In this document: in pieces, positions 32,991 to 41,234 of the stretch
Layout of the letters: every line of letters starts with the position of its first letter
How positions within the stretch are numbered: position 1 is the first letter of the stretch
From: Nitrospira sp. ND1
GTDB lineage: Bacteria; Nitrospirota; Nitrospiria; Nitrospirales; Nitrospiraceae
Length of the DNA: 64,000 bases
NCBI RefSeq assembly: GCF_900170025.1
Contig: NZ_FWEX01000006.1
Location: 1,821,089-1,885,088 of the forward strand
Direction of reading: 5' to 3'
Made by a program: the position numbers and the translations under genes
Notes under the pieces: generated by a model
Told to the model about the DNA's origin: nothing
What the model saw: the letters and a program-made list of their open reading frames with translations, nothing else
Database searches by the model: none

Positions 32991-35387
32991 TTATCCGGAT
33001 CGACGCCTCGATTCCTGCCATGCGCCCCAGCCGGATCCTGTCCGATGGGCGACGTAGAGGTGGTTCGAAATGATCTCTTGGATCGGCCCATGACTCAACT
33101 CAATGGTCATTGGTTCGCCGGTCCGGAGATCGACGGTCACCTGTCCCGGCTCGTGATCGATCGTCACAGAGACGCTCCGACCTCTCCATTGCAGCGGGAA
33201 CGACAACCGATCCCAGTTCGATGGAAGGTGCGGGTCGATGACAAGCCCGTCTTCTCGAAGCCTGACACCCCCCATGCCGAAGACAGCGGCCTGCCAGAGC
33301 CCCCCGAGGGTAGCGATGTGAACTCCTCCCGCCGCATTACCCCTGTGATTGGAAAGATCGATCGCCGCAGCGTCCCGAAAATAACGCGCGGCCAGGTCGG
33401 AATCGCCGAGCCTGGCGCTCACGAAGGCATGAAGGGCGGGACTTAAGGAGCTGCCATGTGCGGTACGGGGTTCATAATAACGAAAGTTCGCCTCATGCAC
33501 TGCAGACGGGAATCGTTCCCAGAGGAGCGCGCTCAGCGCGACCACGTCCGCCTGCTTGACCACTTTGGACTTTTGCGTCCTGTCGCGCCCGAGCATCACA
33601 TCGATGGGCGCAGGCAGGGTGCGGTACGCCTGGAGTTCGACCTCCTCCAGTTGAAAGAAACCGGCAAATTGCTCGAACAGATTGGTCGACCGGTCGAATC
33701 CGGTGGTCATGAGCTCCGCGGTCCGACGCCAGGCATCCGGTTCATCGGGCTTGACCTGCAAGCGCTCGCATATGATAGGCCAGACATCGGAACGGCGCGA
33801 GCGGAGCCAGTCGACCGTGTCCGCGGCCCGCTCCAGGTTCCATTGCGCCATGACATTGGTGTACGCATTGTCATCCACGGATTCATGGTATTCATCCGGC
33901 CCGATGACCGTTCGAATGTGATACTGCCCGTCCGGCTCTAACCGGCCACGACTCACCCAGAATCGTGCGGTCTCGATGAGAATGTCCGCACCTGCCGCGA
34001 GAAAAAAGGCCTCATCCGCCGTCGCCTGCCAGTATTGCCAAACCGCATAGGCGACATCGGCGCTGATATGGTGCTCCTGGATCCCTGTGAGCACTTGAAC
34101 CACCCGACCATCCGGTGCGATGACCGTATCCGGCGTGACATCTTCTCCGGTATCGGCGGACTCCCAGGCGAACAACGCTCCCTGATATCCCAGCCGCCGC
34201 GCCCTGTCGCGGGCAGCCGGAAGAGTATGGAAACGGTACTGCAAGAGAGCCCGCGCTGCCGGAGGATCGGTAAAAGTGTAAAACGGCAGCAGATAGATTT
34301 CCGTATCCCAGAAGACGTGCCCTTTGTAGATGGAGCCGGTGAGAGCCCTAGCTCCGATAGACGCATGCTCGTCCTTCGGATTCACGGCGCTATTGAGATG
34401 ATAGAGGGCAAAGCGTAGCGCGCGCTGCGCCATTTCATCGCCGGCTACCTCCACTCCGCTGGCGCGCCAACGATCCTCCCAGGCTTCCGCATGTTGCAGA
34501 ATGTGGGCATCCAGCCCCGCCTCGGAGGCTCGACAAACATGTTCGCTGGCTGCAACAGCGGGATCCTGTACCTCGCGGGATGAATAGACGACAACCGAGC
34601 GATTGAACCGGGCCGCCTCGCTCCTTTGGGCCCGCCACGTCCACTGCTCTGCAAATCCTTCGACCGGGCTATTGCCCGCTCCCTCCTGACTGTTCTCATG
34701 TCGCAGCTTGTCATGAGATGCCATGGCGATCGTCGTTCCCCTGTCCGTCCGCCTCACGATCACGGCTGCCTCGCCCTCCACCCTGGAAGACCATGGTGTC
34801 CCCGGCTGAGGCCCTTCAGTGAAAGATTCGATCGAGATGGTACCGGAATAATTCTCTGGCGTGATCGTGACCGATTGGAGCAGGAGGTGTCGATCGTGAT
34901 GACACACGGCGCGCACGCAGGTGAGGGCCGTCACTCGGCCCTGCTCATCCTCGTGCCGCCAGGTTCGAAAAAACAGACCATGCTGCAAATCAAGGATGCG
35001 TCGGTGATCGAGCGTGGTTCCGGTTTCGAGCGACAGCGGGACCCCTTCCACCAGCACGCGAAGCTGCGTCCAATCATGGAGCTTCGTGAGCTCCAGGGTA
35101 CCTCCTGGGGCCTCAGAGGCCTCAAACGCTCCGGCCAGGAAGGTGGCAGGGGAGGAGAGGCTCGTGCGTTCGGCGAGCGAACCCCGCGTCCCCACATAGC
35201 CGTTCGCCATCGTAAAGATCGACTCGATCTCATGCTCCCACCCCGGCTCGAACCCTGATTCGACCAGAACCCAGCTTGGGTCAATGGCGAAGGGCAGATT
35301 GGCCGACAATAACGGGGGAGCCGGTTTCGCCTCTTCTTCTCCTCGATCCGGTCCTGACAGGATCGATTTGTCGCGAGGTATCCACAT
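32991..35387 (-). CDS. Glycoside hydrolase family 65 disaccharide phosphorylase
   Basis: The 798-residue protein has the full GH65 layout: N-terminal beta-sandwich, then (alpha/alpha)6 barrel with catalytic acid Glu in DEYHESVDDNAYTN, and a C-terminal beta domain. Members phosphorolyse trehalose, maltose or kojibiose to glucose plus beta-glucose-1-phosphate. The adjacent divergent beta-phosphoglucomutase supplies the next step, so a phosphorylase rather than a hydrolase is inferred. Trehalose is a likely substrate given otsA/otsB elsewhere in the window; sequence alone does not fix it. AAGGA precedes the ATG. Confidence 0.92.
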   Translation of the reverse strand: MWIPRDKSILSGPDRGEEEAKPAPPLLSANLPFAIDPSWVLVESGFEPGWEHEIESIFTMANGYVGTRGSLAERTSLSSPATFLAGAFEASEAPGGTLELTKLHDWTQLRVLVEGVPLSLETGTTLDHRRILDLQHGLFFRTWRHEDEQGRVTALTCVRAVCHHDRHLLLQSVTITPENYSGTISIESFTEGPQPGTPWSSRVEGEAAVIVRRTDRGTTIAMASHDKLRHENSQEGAGNSPVEGFAEQWTWRAQRSEAARFNRSVVVYSSREVQDPAVAASEHVCRASEAGLDAHILQHAEAWEDRWRASGVEVAGDEMAQRALRFALYHLNSAVNPKDEHASIGARALTGSIYKGHVFWDTEIYLLPFYTFTDPPAARALLQYRFHTLPAARDRARRLGYQGALFAWESADTGEDVTPDTVIAPDGRVVQVLTGIQEHHISADVAYAVWQYWQATADEAFFLAAGADILIETARFWVSRGRLEPDGQYHIRTVIGPDEYHESVDDNAYTNVMAQWNLERAADTVDWLRSRRSDVWPIICERLQVKPDEPDAWRRTAELMTTGFDRSTNLFEQFAGFFQLEEVELQAYRTLPAPIDVMLGRDRTQKSKVVKQADVVALSALLWERFPSAVHEANFRYYEPRTAHGSSLSPALHAFVSARLGDSDLAARYFRDAAAIDLSNHRGNAAGGVHIATLGGLWQAAVFGMGGVRLREDGLVIDPHLPSNWDRLSFPLQWRGRSVSVTIDHEPGQVTVDLRTGEPMTIELSHGPIQEIISNHLYVAHRTGSGWGAWQESRRRSG

Positions 35388-35490
35388 CTTGACGTTCCTT
35401 CACATCTCCGAGGGGCAGAATGGTAGCATGCAGAGGCTATCACCTCTCCCGTATGCCGACGCACAGACTGACACGCAAGGGAGATCGAGG

Positions 35491-36267
35491 ATGACACAAG
35501 GCGCAACCGGAGAACAACCGTTCCATCCACGGTCCATTGATCTGACCAAGTTCGATGCGGTGCTCTTCGATCTTGACGGAGTCCTCACAAAAACCGCCGT
35601 CGTGCATGCAGCCGCCTGGAAACGCTTATTCGATGAGTACCTGCAGGCGAAAGCTTCCCGCGAACAGGTCCCTTTTCGACCCTTTGATGTCATGCTCGAC
35701 TATCAGCGATACGTTGACGGCAAGCTCCGGTACGACGGGGTACGGGCCTTTCTCGAATCACGCAACATTGTCTTGCCCTATGGCACCGCCCACGATGGCC
35801 CGGAGCAGGAAACGGTCCAGGGGCTCGGCAATAAGAAGGACGGGTACTTCCAAGCTCATCTCAAACAGCATGGCATCGAGCTGTATGACGACGCGGTGCG
35901 ATTTCTTCGGACCCTTCGAGCACAGGGGGTGCGGACAGCGGTCGTCTCAGCCAGCAAGCACACCGCGGCCGTCCTACAAAAGACCGGCCTCGCGGACTAC
36001 TTCGATACTCGAGTTGACGGCATCGAAAGCGAACGACTCCATCTTGCGGGGAAGCCGGCACCGGATGGTTTCCTCGAAGCGGCACGGCGACTGCAGGTGG
36101 ATCCACCGCGAGCCATTGTCGTGGAAGACGCCGTTGCGGGCGTGCAGGCCGGGCGCAACGGCGGATTTGGATTGGTCATCGGGGTCGATCGGACCGGCCA
36201 TGCGGAGGAGCTCACACGAAACGGTGCGCATCTCGTGACGTCCGACTTGGCTGAACTGTGCGTATAG
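35491..36267 (+). CDS. pgmB: Beta-phosphoglucomutase family HAD protein
   Basis: The 258-residue protein has VLFDLDGVLTKTAVVHAAAWK (nucleophile Asp, plus the second Asp), a helical cap, SASKHTAAVL and VVEDAVAGVQAGRNG. It converts beta-glucose-1-phosphate to glucose-6-phosphate, pairing with the divergent GH65 phosphorylase about 100 bp away. The DxD-Gly-Val-Leu-Thr-Lys variant is the form found in beta-PGM-like proteins fused or adjacent to trehalose or kojibiose phosphorylases. ATG at 35491 has GGGAG upstream; longer readings lack such a site. Confidence 0.9.
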   Translation: MTQGATGEQPFHPRSIDLTKFDAVLFDLDGVLTKTAVVHAAAWKRLFDEYLQAKASREQVPFRPFDVMLDYQRYVDGKLRYDGVRAFLESRNIVLPYGTAHDGPEQETVQGLGNKKDGYFQAHLKQHGIELYDDAVRFLRTLRAQGVRTAVVSASKHTAAVLQKTGLADYFDTRVDGIESERLHLAGKPAPDGFLEAARRLQVDPPRAIVVEDAVAGVQAGRNGGFGLVIGVDRTGHAEELTRNGAHLVTSDLAELCV

Positions 36268-36407
36268 CTCTTGACATCGCCGCGTCCGACTGGATCAACA
36301 GATCTGATGACCGCACCTCGACTCGCAGGTCCCGAACAAATCCATTCCGATTCGGCATCTGCAGAATGGGGGCGGGGAGGCCGAGACCTCCCCGCTCCGA
36401 GCTGCCG

Positions 36408-36746
36408 TTATTGCACCTCTACCGTGATCGTATCGGTCGCGGCCAAATGGTCGTGGTCATGGGTTGCGGCTTGGACCTTGATCTCATGTTTGCCCTTGTT
36501 GAGACCTTTGAATGTGCCGGGAAACTTCTTCTGCGGTTCGCCGTCCAGATACACATGCCCATGAGCCGCCTTGGAACCTTTGGTGAGTTCATAGGTGAGC
36601 TCGAAGGTCTCTCCCACTTGTGCCCCGTCTTTCGGCGAGGTGCTTGTGATGTGTGATCCGTCATCGACCTCGGCGAATAGGGGACTGGCCGAAAAAATCA
36701 GGCCGGCCGTGAACAACGTGGCGAAAAATCCCTTCATGTGTCGCAT
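36408..36746 (-). CDS. Exported DUF4399-like protein, 112 residues
   Basis: A signal peptide (MKGFFATLFTAGLIFSASPLFA) is followed by a beta-sandwich-like domain with SPKDGAQVGETFELTYEL, AHGHVYLDG and GKHEIKVQAATHDHDHL. The His-rich end and AHGHVYLDG suggest a metal-binding Ig-like fold of the DUF4399 type. Start at 36746 follows GGAGGGTG. It is the last gene of the seven-gene operon that begins with the 43-residue peptide; periplasmic location. Confidence 0.7.
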   Translation of the reverse strand: MRHMKGFFATLFTAGLIFSASPLFAEVDDGSHITSTSPKDGAQVGETFELTYELTKGSKAAHGHVYLDGEPQKKFPGTFKGLNKGKHEIKVQAATHDHDHLAATDTITVEVQ

Positions 36747-36848
36747 CGCACCCTCCTTGGTTGGGCTCTGGCGATCGTCCATTGACCGCTCAGTATTCAT
36801 CACCAGCGCGCTTGTCCCTCGATGGTGATCGTCAGTTCGACTCATCGC

Positions 36849-37289
36849 TTAGTGCTCTCCGTAGCGTTCCATCCACTTGCGAAGGTGCTCCACGGCTTCT
36901 GCCTTCTGATCCTGCCGCAGGGTCGCATGCCACTCGGCCACCTTCGGCAACACGCGCTGCATCAAGCGGGTCTGTCCTGCCTGGTGCCGCTCAAACAATT
37001 GGGCCACCTTGGACTGATCCAACCGATCACTCTGGACCTGCGCGATCACATCCTCCATGATGACCCGGTGCTCTTGTTGTGACTCGGCCCGGGCAGCGAT
37101 CACTTCGTCTTTCACGACGGCCAGCTTCGCCTTCTGCTGGTCATCCAGGTCCAAGTGTTTCGCAATCTTGCCCGTCATCCAGTCAGCGCGCTCCGACGGC
37201 GTATGGTGACGATGGCACCCGGCACCGACAAGCGCTCCGGCCAGGACCAGCGTTCCGACGACCACCCTGAATGTGTTTTGCATACTCAT
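36849..37289 (-). CDS. Spy/CpxP-like lipoprotein, copy 1
   Basis: The 146-residue protein has a lipobox (LVGAGC, Cys near residue 25) followed by HRHHTPSERADWMTGKIAKHLDLDDQQKAKLAVVK, a helical domain resembling the Spy/CpxP LTxxQ chaperone family. It is about 80 percent identical in protein to the lipoprotein at 46634-47074, and the DNA is also very similar, so the copies are a recent duplication. GGGAGGG precedes the ATG. Role inferred: periplasmic chaperone or metal/stress sensor. Confidence 0.8.
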   Translation of the reverse strand: MSMQNTFRVVVGTLVLAGALVGAGCHRHHTPSERADWMTGKIAKHLDLDDQQKAKLAVVKDEVIAARAESQQEHRVIMEDVIAQVQSDRLDQSKVAQLFERHQAGQTRLMQRVLPKVAEWHATLRQDQKAEAVEHLRKWMERYGEH

Positions 37290-37320
37290 ACGGCCCTCCC
37301 TTTGGTGTGATCTCACGCAC

Positions 37321-37617
37321 TCAGTACTCGAAGGCGACGCGATAGAGCGCCGGAGTCATTTCAACCCCCAGTTCCCCGAGCTTGGCCTTCATCGGCGTGA
37401 CGCTCTTTTCGTAGGCCTTCCAGTACACCTCTTCGTTCTCCCAGAGCGCTACGTTGATGTAGTTAAATTTGCTGTCCGGCTTGATGCTTGTATGGAATTT
37501 TCCGCTGATGAACCCCTCCTGCTTCGTGATGTGCTCCTTGACCTCCTGCCACCACTGCACAAATTCCGCTTCTTTGGTATGAGGGACTGAAAACACATTG
37601 ATCAACGTAACCGGCAT
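37321..37617 (-). CDS. Antibiotic biosynthesis monooxygenase domain protein
   Basis: The 98-residue protein is a single ABM ferredoxin-like domain (VTLINVFSVPHTKEAEFVQWWQEVKEHITKQEGFISG-type start, residues 2-38; NYINVALWENEEVYWKAY). ABM proteins include quinol monooxygenases and heme-degrading enzymes; a quinone-related role would fit the DoxX neighbour. GGAGG precedes the ATG at 37617. It is cytoplasmic and lies in the envelope operon. Confidence 0.85.
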   Translation of the reverse strand: MPVTLINVFSVPHTKEAEFVQWWQEVKEHITKQEGFISGKFHTSIKPDSKFNYINVALWENEEVYWKAYEKSVTPMKAKLGELGVEMTPALYRVAFEY

Positions 37618-37743
37618 GGCATGCCTCCTTGAATATGTTCGATTTTGACTTCCACCTTCATCTGACACTTGTTCAGACGCAGGGTTTGATCGCGACCCAC
37701 CTGCGGCCTGGCGGGAGCAGGGCACCCGCCAGACCCATTCAGG

Positions 37744-38661
37744 TTATTGCGCCTTCCGCAGATCGATCACAGTTCCTTCTTCGTTCAGCTCGACGACAAT
37801 ATTGTCTCCGTCGGCGATCGGCTTGGTCTTGATTTCCATCCGCTCCAGCGGGAACACTTTCTCCCCCTCCGGCGTGGCGAGCTTGATCTGATTCTTGTTG
37901 GGCCCCGTACGGATCAACTTGCCGAAGATCAGCCGATGGGTCCCGGCCTTGGCCTTATCTTTTCCATGCACATCGATCACCATGCCCTCTTCATTGATCC
38001 AGAGGGACACGTGATCGCCGACCGCTGCATCGGCCGGGGCATACTTCTTCAAGAGCGTGTACTGTCCGGCCGGCGTCTTCACGTAGGCCAGGCTCGCATC
38101 AAACTTGACGACCGTGCCGTCCACCTGAATGACATAACCGGGCTTCGTGCGCGGGTGCTCGTCAAAGCTCATCTCGACCGTGAAGCGATGGATGTCGATC
38201 ATCTTGCCCGCTTCGTTCAACTCGATGGTCACCGGTGCCCCTTCTTCCAAGGCGGACAACTTGGACTTTCCGGTTTGCACATCGATGGCCTTCTCTCCTT
38301 CCGGCGTCCACACTTTGATTTCTTTCTTATCCGGCGAGGTATAGGCCAGGTTGCCGGTCACGAAGCGATGGGAATGGGCCTTGTCTCCCTTGCGATGGAC
38401 ATCGATCACGGCATTGTTTTCATTGACCTGCATGTCCACTTCTTCCCCGACCTCAAGGTTCTTGGGCGTGAGCGTCGACGCGATTTTCATCGTCCCCCAG
38501 GGGGTCTTCACGGTGGTGATGCCTGACTGCACATTCGACACGACCCCGCTGACCTTCATGTGCGTGGCCTTCTTGCCCCCGCCTTCGGCGGCGAATCCAT
38601 AGGGCACCGCCATCGACAAGCTGAGAACCATTGAACCGAGAATAACCATTGTGCGTGTCAT
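37744..38661 (-). CDS. Exported four-repeat beta protein
   Basis: The 305-residue product has a signal peptide (cleavage near AVPYGFA-AEGGG) and four repeats of about 65 residues with the pattern V-x-x-V-x-x-G-x-x-x-V-K-T-P-x-G and V-x-E-N/E-x-x-V-I-D-V/I-H (for example VNENNAVIDVHRKGD, ELNEAGKMIDIHRF). The fold should be small beta barrels in the periplasm. No family name is recognised beyond DUF5666-like. AAAGGAG precedes the ATG. Member of the same seven-gene operon. Confidence 0.75.
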   Translation of the reverse strand: MTRTMVILGSMVLSLSMAVPYGFAAEGGGKKATHMKVSGVVSNVQSGITTVKTPWGTMKIASTLTPKNLEVGEEVDMQVNENNAVIDVHRKGDKAHSHRFVTGNLAYTSPDKKEIKVWTPEGEKAIDVQTGKSKLSALEEGAPVTIELNEAGKMIDIHRFTVEMSFDEHPRTKPGYVIQVDGTVVKFDASLAYVKTPAGQYTLLKKYAPADAAVGDHVSLWINEEGMVIDVHGKDKAKAGTHRLIFGKLIRTGPNKNQIKLATPEGEKVFPLERMEIKTKPIADGDNIVVELNEEGTVIDLRKAQ

Positions 38662-38674
38662 CGTTTGACTCCTT

Positions 38675-38962
38675 TCATCCGTGATTGTGAACGCCTGTCT
38701 TGCCTAAATTCTGTACGATGGCCCTGGTCAGGCAGCCTGATGCCTGAATCGTGACCCCCATGCGGTACATCTGGGACAGAAGCGTCGTGCCCGCCTCATC
38801 GATAAAGGTCACTTCCCGGAGATCGACGTGGCATGGGACCGGCCCGTCGAACTCCTGCTTCAACCAACAATCCCGCAGCTCCCGGACCCAGGGACCCGCC
38901 AACCGCCCGGAAAGAACGAAGGTGGTTCCCGGGTTCGTATTCGACACCGTAATCTTCAGCAT
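38675..38962 (-). CDS. STAS-domain protein
   Basis: The 95-residue protein contains LSGRLAGPWVRELRDCW, VDLREVTFIDEAGTTLLSQMY and a C-terminal Ala/Val-rich end, the pattern of anti-sigma-factor antagonist (STAS) domains. The usual phospho-serine position in D-S-S-G is read as DEAG here, so phosphorylation-based switching is unlikely. AAGGGG precedes the ATG. It sits between DoxX and the beta-repeat protein in the envelope operon, role unknown. Confidence 0.75.
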   Translation of the reverse strand: MLKITVSNTNPGTTFVLSGRLAGPWVRELRDCWLKQEFDGPVPCHVDLREVTFIDEAGTTLLSQMYRMGVTIQASGCLTRAIVQNLGKTGVHNHG

Positions 38963-39023
38963 GATCGTGGACCCCTTCGTCCCTTGAGTCCGGCCGGGCC
39001 GATGCCCGGCCCCACCATGACGC

Positions 39024-39524
39024 TCAGAACGTGCGCAGAGCGAAACTCGCTTCCCGCGCCTTGAGAGCCGGGGATTCCTCACCAAGCCACCGGGCGATTA
39101 CGGCGTCCAGCGACCACTTGCCGCCACCGACGACCAGCAGCACAAGGCTCATGGCGATCACCAGGAGATGGAACTCAAAACCCTCACCTTGCTGCTGCCC
39201 AAACCAGTTCATGAAGAACCCCTGCGGCAAGTGCACCGTCATGATCGCGCCGAGCATAATCACAATGAAGCTGGCCGCCGTGAAGCGCGTCAGCAATCCG
39301 GCAATCAGGGCCAGACTCCCGATGGATTCGCCGATGATGACCAGGAACGCCACGATCCATGGCAAGTGCATGACATTGGTAAAGAAGCCCATCGTGCCGT
39401 CGAAGCCATTCCCACCGAACCAGCCCAACAATTTTTGGGCACCGTGGGCGAAGATCACTCCACCCAACACCACTCGAAGAATCAAACCCGCCCAGGACTC
39501 ATCCGTTCTGAAAAAGCTGTACAT
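39024..39524 (-). CDS. DoxX family membrane protein, copy 1
   Basis: The 166-residue protein has four membrane segments and the DoxX core HGAQKLLGWFGGNGFDGTMGFF with LPWIVAFLVIIGESIGSLALIAGLLTRF. It is about 70 percent identical in its core to the DoxX at 56168-56614. DoxX proteins are membrane components linked to redox and quinone or thiosulfate stress. AAGGAGGTG precedes the ATG. It follows the 43-residue membrane peptide by 21 bp. Confidence 0.92.
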   Translation of the reverse strand: MYSFFRTDESWAGLILRVVLGGVIFAHGAQKLLGWFGGNGFDGTMGFFTNVMHLPWIVAFLVIIGESIGSLALIAGLLTRFTAASFIVIMLGAIMTVHLPQGFFMNWFGQQQGEGFEFHLLVIAMSLVLLVVGGGKWSLDAVIARWLGEESPALKAREASFALRTF

Positions 39525-39545
39525 GTCACACCTCCTTGATATGAA

Positions 39546-39677
39546 TTACCGTCGGTGGCTCCGCACCCATTGCGGAACCGCACTCGCCATTCGATCTTTC
39601 AGGAACAGCCCTGCCACGAAGAGCGGCAGGGTCACGAGCATTCCGTACCACCATCCCCACAGCGTCATGTCTTTCAT
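39546..39677 (-). CDS. 43-residue membrane peptide upstream of doxX
   Basis: AGGAGGTGAGGCC gives a near-perfect ribosome-binding site before the ATG. The product starts MKDMTLWGWWYGMLVTLPLF, forms one hydrophobic segment (about residues 6-25) and ends basic (WVRSHRR), which orients the tail to the cytoplasm. It is the first gene after the candidate sigma-54 promoter and is 21 bp before doxX. It is too short for ordinary gene calling; a small subunit of the DoxX complex is a reasonable guess. Confidence 0.75.
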   Translation of the reverse strand: MKDMTLWGWWYGMLVTLPLFVAGLFLKDRMASAVPQWVRSHRR

Positions 39678-39720
39678 GGCCTCACCTCCTAATCCCTCAT
39701 GCAGCGCTACTTCAGGTAAT

Positions 39721-39736
39721 GGCAAAGGTCATTCCA
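39721..39736 (-). promoter_or_regulatory. Candidate sigma-54 promoter of the doxX envelope operon
   Basis: On the minus strand TGGAATGACCTTTGCC keeps the invariant GG and GC with ten bases between and the TTGC of the -12 box; the -24 box is weaker (TGGAAT). It lies 44 bp before the start of the 43-residue peptide. A sigma-54 activator gene at 47168-49294 could serve it. Confidence 0.5.
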
Positions 39737-40002
39737 CCTCGCTGCCTGTGCTGTCGATATCTGTAACCAATTGAAACAACGGGCAAACCTTGTCGATCAC
39801 CAACAGGCCGCATCCGCATGAGTCATTGAGTGACGATGCGACGGTGACGAGGGTTCGCCAGGTGACGAAGGAGATCGTCAGGGAGGGCAGAGAACAGATC
39901 GAGGACTTCGCTTCGGGATTTTTGGGGTCGTAGGTTGTCGCGCCTCTGCGCCATGGGACCCATGACGCAGAGACGGTTGGTCGGTCGGCTAGAGGATGGG
40001 GC
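39737..40002. other. Intergenic region with a hairpin after the kelch gene
   Basis: No gene is seen. CTCTGCG at 39944 and CGCAGAG ending at 39973 enclose ATGGG/CCCAT and form a long hairpin about 30 bp after the kelch stop. There is no T-run, so it may be a 3' stabiliser or Rho-dependent end. The rest also carries the upstream part of the doxX operon promoter. Confidence 0.5.
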
Positions 40003-41046
40003 TCATCGATCGCTGAACTCGAAGATGTCGTGCGCGTCGGTCACGACATGCATCCCGGTAATGCCGGCAGATTGAATATCCCCACTCGCCAGATGCAACC
40101 GGTGGCCCACAACCGCACCGGCCAAGCCGTGCCTGGGCATCGGCATCATCGGAAGCTCGGACCAGCTGTTCGTCGCCGGATCGTACGCTTCCAATGCGCG
40201 GAATGCGGCCATGAGATGTCCGTCCTGATGTTCTCCACCAGCCACGTAGATGCGCCCGTTGTAGACCCCCCAGGCACCTCCGCTCCGCTCGGTGGGCATG
40301 CGGGCCCTGACCAGACCCCACTGATCGGTCGCCGGATCGTATTCCTCGACCACATTGGTGTTGCTGGCGGTGAAAATGAAGGCGCTTCCCAGGCGGCCGC
40401 CGATGACGTAGATCTTGTTGTTTACGGCACCGACGGCGGCGTGGTTGCGGGCTGTCGGCATAGACGAGCGTTCGGACCAGCTGTTGGTCTTGGGATCATA
40501 TTCTTCTACGGTGCCCACCGACCGATGGGGTCGCGTCGGATAGAGAGCGGCTTCCTTGGAACCAGGATGCATCGCTGCGCCACCGATCACATAGATCTTC
40601 CCGTTGACCGTCGCCGCAACAGCTGACCCGCGTGCTGATGGCATGGCCGCCAAGGCCTTCCAACTGTCGTGGGCCGGGTCATACTCCCAGGCGTTGTTGA
40701 TCGGCACCCACGCCGGAGGTCCCGACTGTGGCGGCACAAAGCCGCCGAAGGCGTAGAACTTTCCGTTGAGTTCAGTGAACGCCACATGATGCGCCGGCAG
40801 CGCCATCGGCTTGTTCTTGGTCCATTTGTTAGCCGACGGAGCGTATTCGTACACAAGGCCTTGGGGGATCCAGCCGGGCCCGAGTCCACCGAACACGTAG
40901 AATTTTCCGCCGGTCGACAGGCCGACCAACTCTTCGGACGGCTCCGGGAACGGCGCACCTTTGCTCCACGCACCCGGCGTGTCCGCCTGGGCAGGAGCGA
41001 CCATCATGAGCAGACTCAGCATGACCATGACCAACAGCGTGTGCAT
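40003..41046 (-). CDS. Exported kelch-repeat protein
   Basis: The 347-residue product has a signal peptide (LLVMVMLSLLMMVAPAQA-DTPG) and about six kelch repeats (for example GKFYVFGGLGP, WEYDPAHDSWKALAAMPSARGSA, NKIYVIGGRLG), forming a beta-propeller in the periplasm or outside. GGAGGC precedes the ATG at 41046. It stands apart: more than 180 bp separate it from the efflux operon. Binding partner unknown. Confidence 0.88.
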   Translation of the reverse strand: MHTLLVMVMLSLLMMVAPAQADTPGAWSKGAPFPEPSEELVGLSTGGKFYVFGGLGPGWIPQGLVYEYAPSANKWTKNKPMALPAHHVAFTELNGKFYAFGGFVPPQSGPPAWVPINNAWEYDPAHDSWKALAAMPSARGSAVAATVNGKIYVIGGAAMHPGSKEAALYPTRPHRSVGTVEEYDPKTNSWSERSSMPTARNHAAVGAVNNKIYVIGGRLGSAFIFTASNTNVVEEYDPATDQWGLVRARMPTERSGGAWGVYNGRIYVAGGEHQDGHLMAAFRALEAYDPATNSWSELPMMPMPRHGLAGAVVGHRLHLASGDIQSAGITGMHVVTDAHDIFEFSDR

Positions 41047-41234
41047 AAGATGCCTCCATGAAGGGCAGGCCGAGCGATGGATGAACCACAGCCGCCCTGT
41101 TGTCTTCCAGTGGTTGGTGATTGTGTTGCGCTCTCGACCGTTCGCCCCCTCTGTGATCGGTCTATGCTTCACATCCATCCGATCCATCGCACCCGACTGT
41201 CAGAAAGTGGCACGCGGGTGGCGGGGGTATTGGT

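Noticed and set aside
40829-41187. N-terminal extensions of the kelch frame and possible sigma-54 site TGGTTCATCCATCGCT before it
   Set aside because: Only GG-N10-GC is shared; both -24 and -12 boxes are poor, which is expected by chance in this much DNA.
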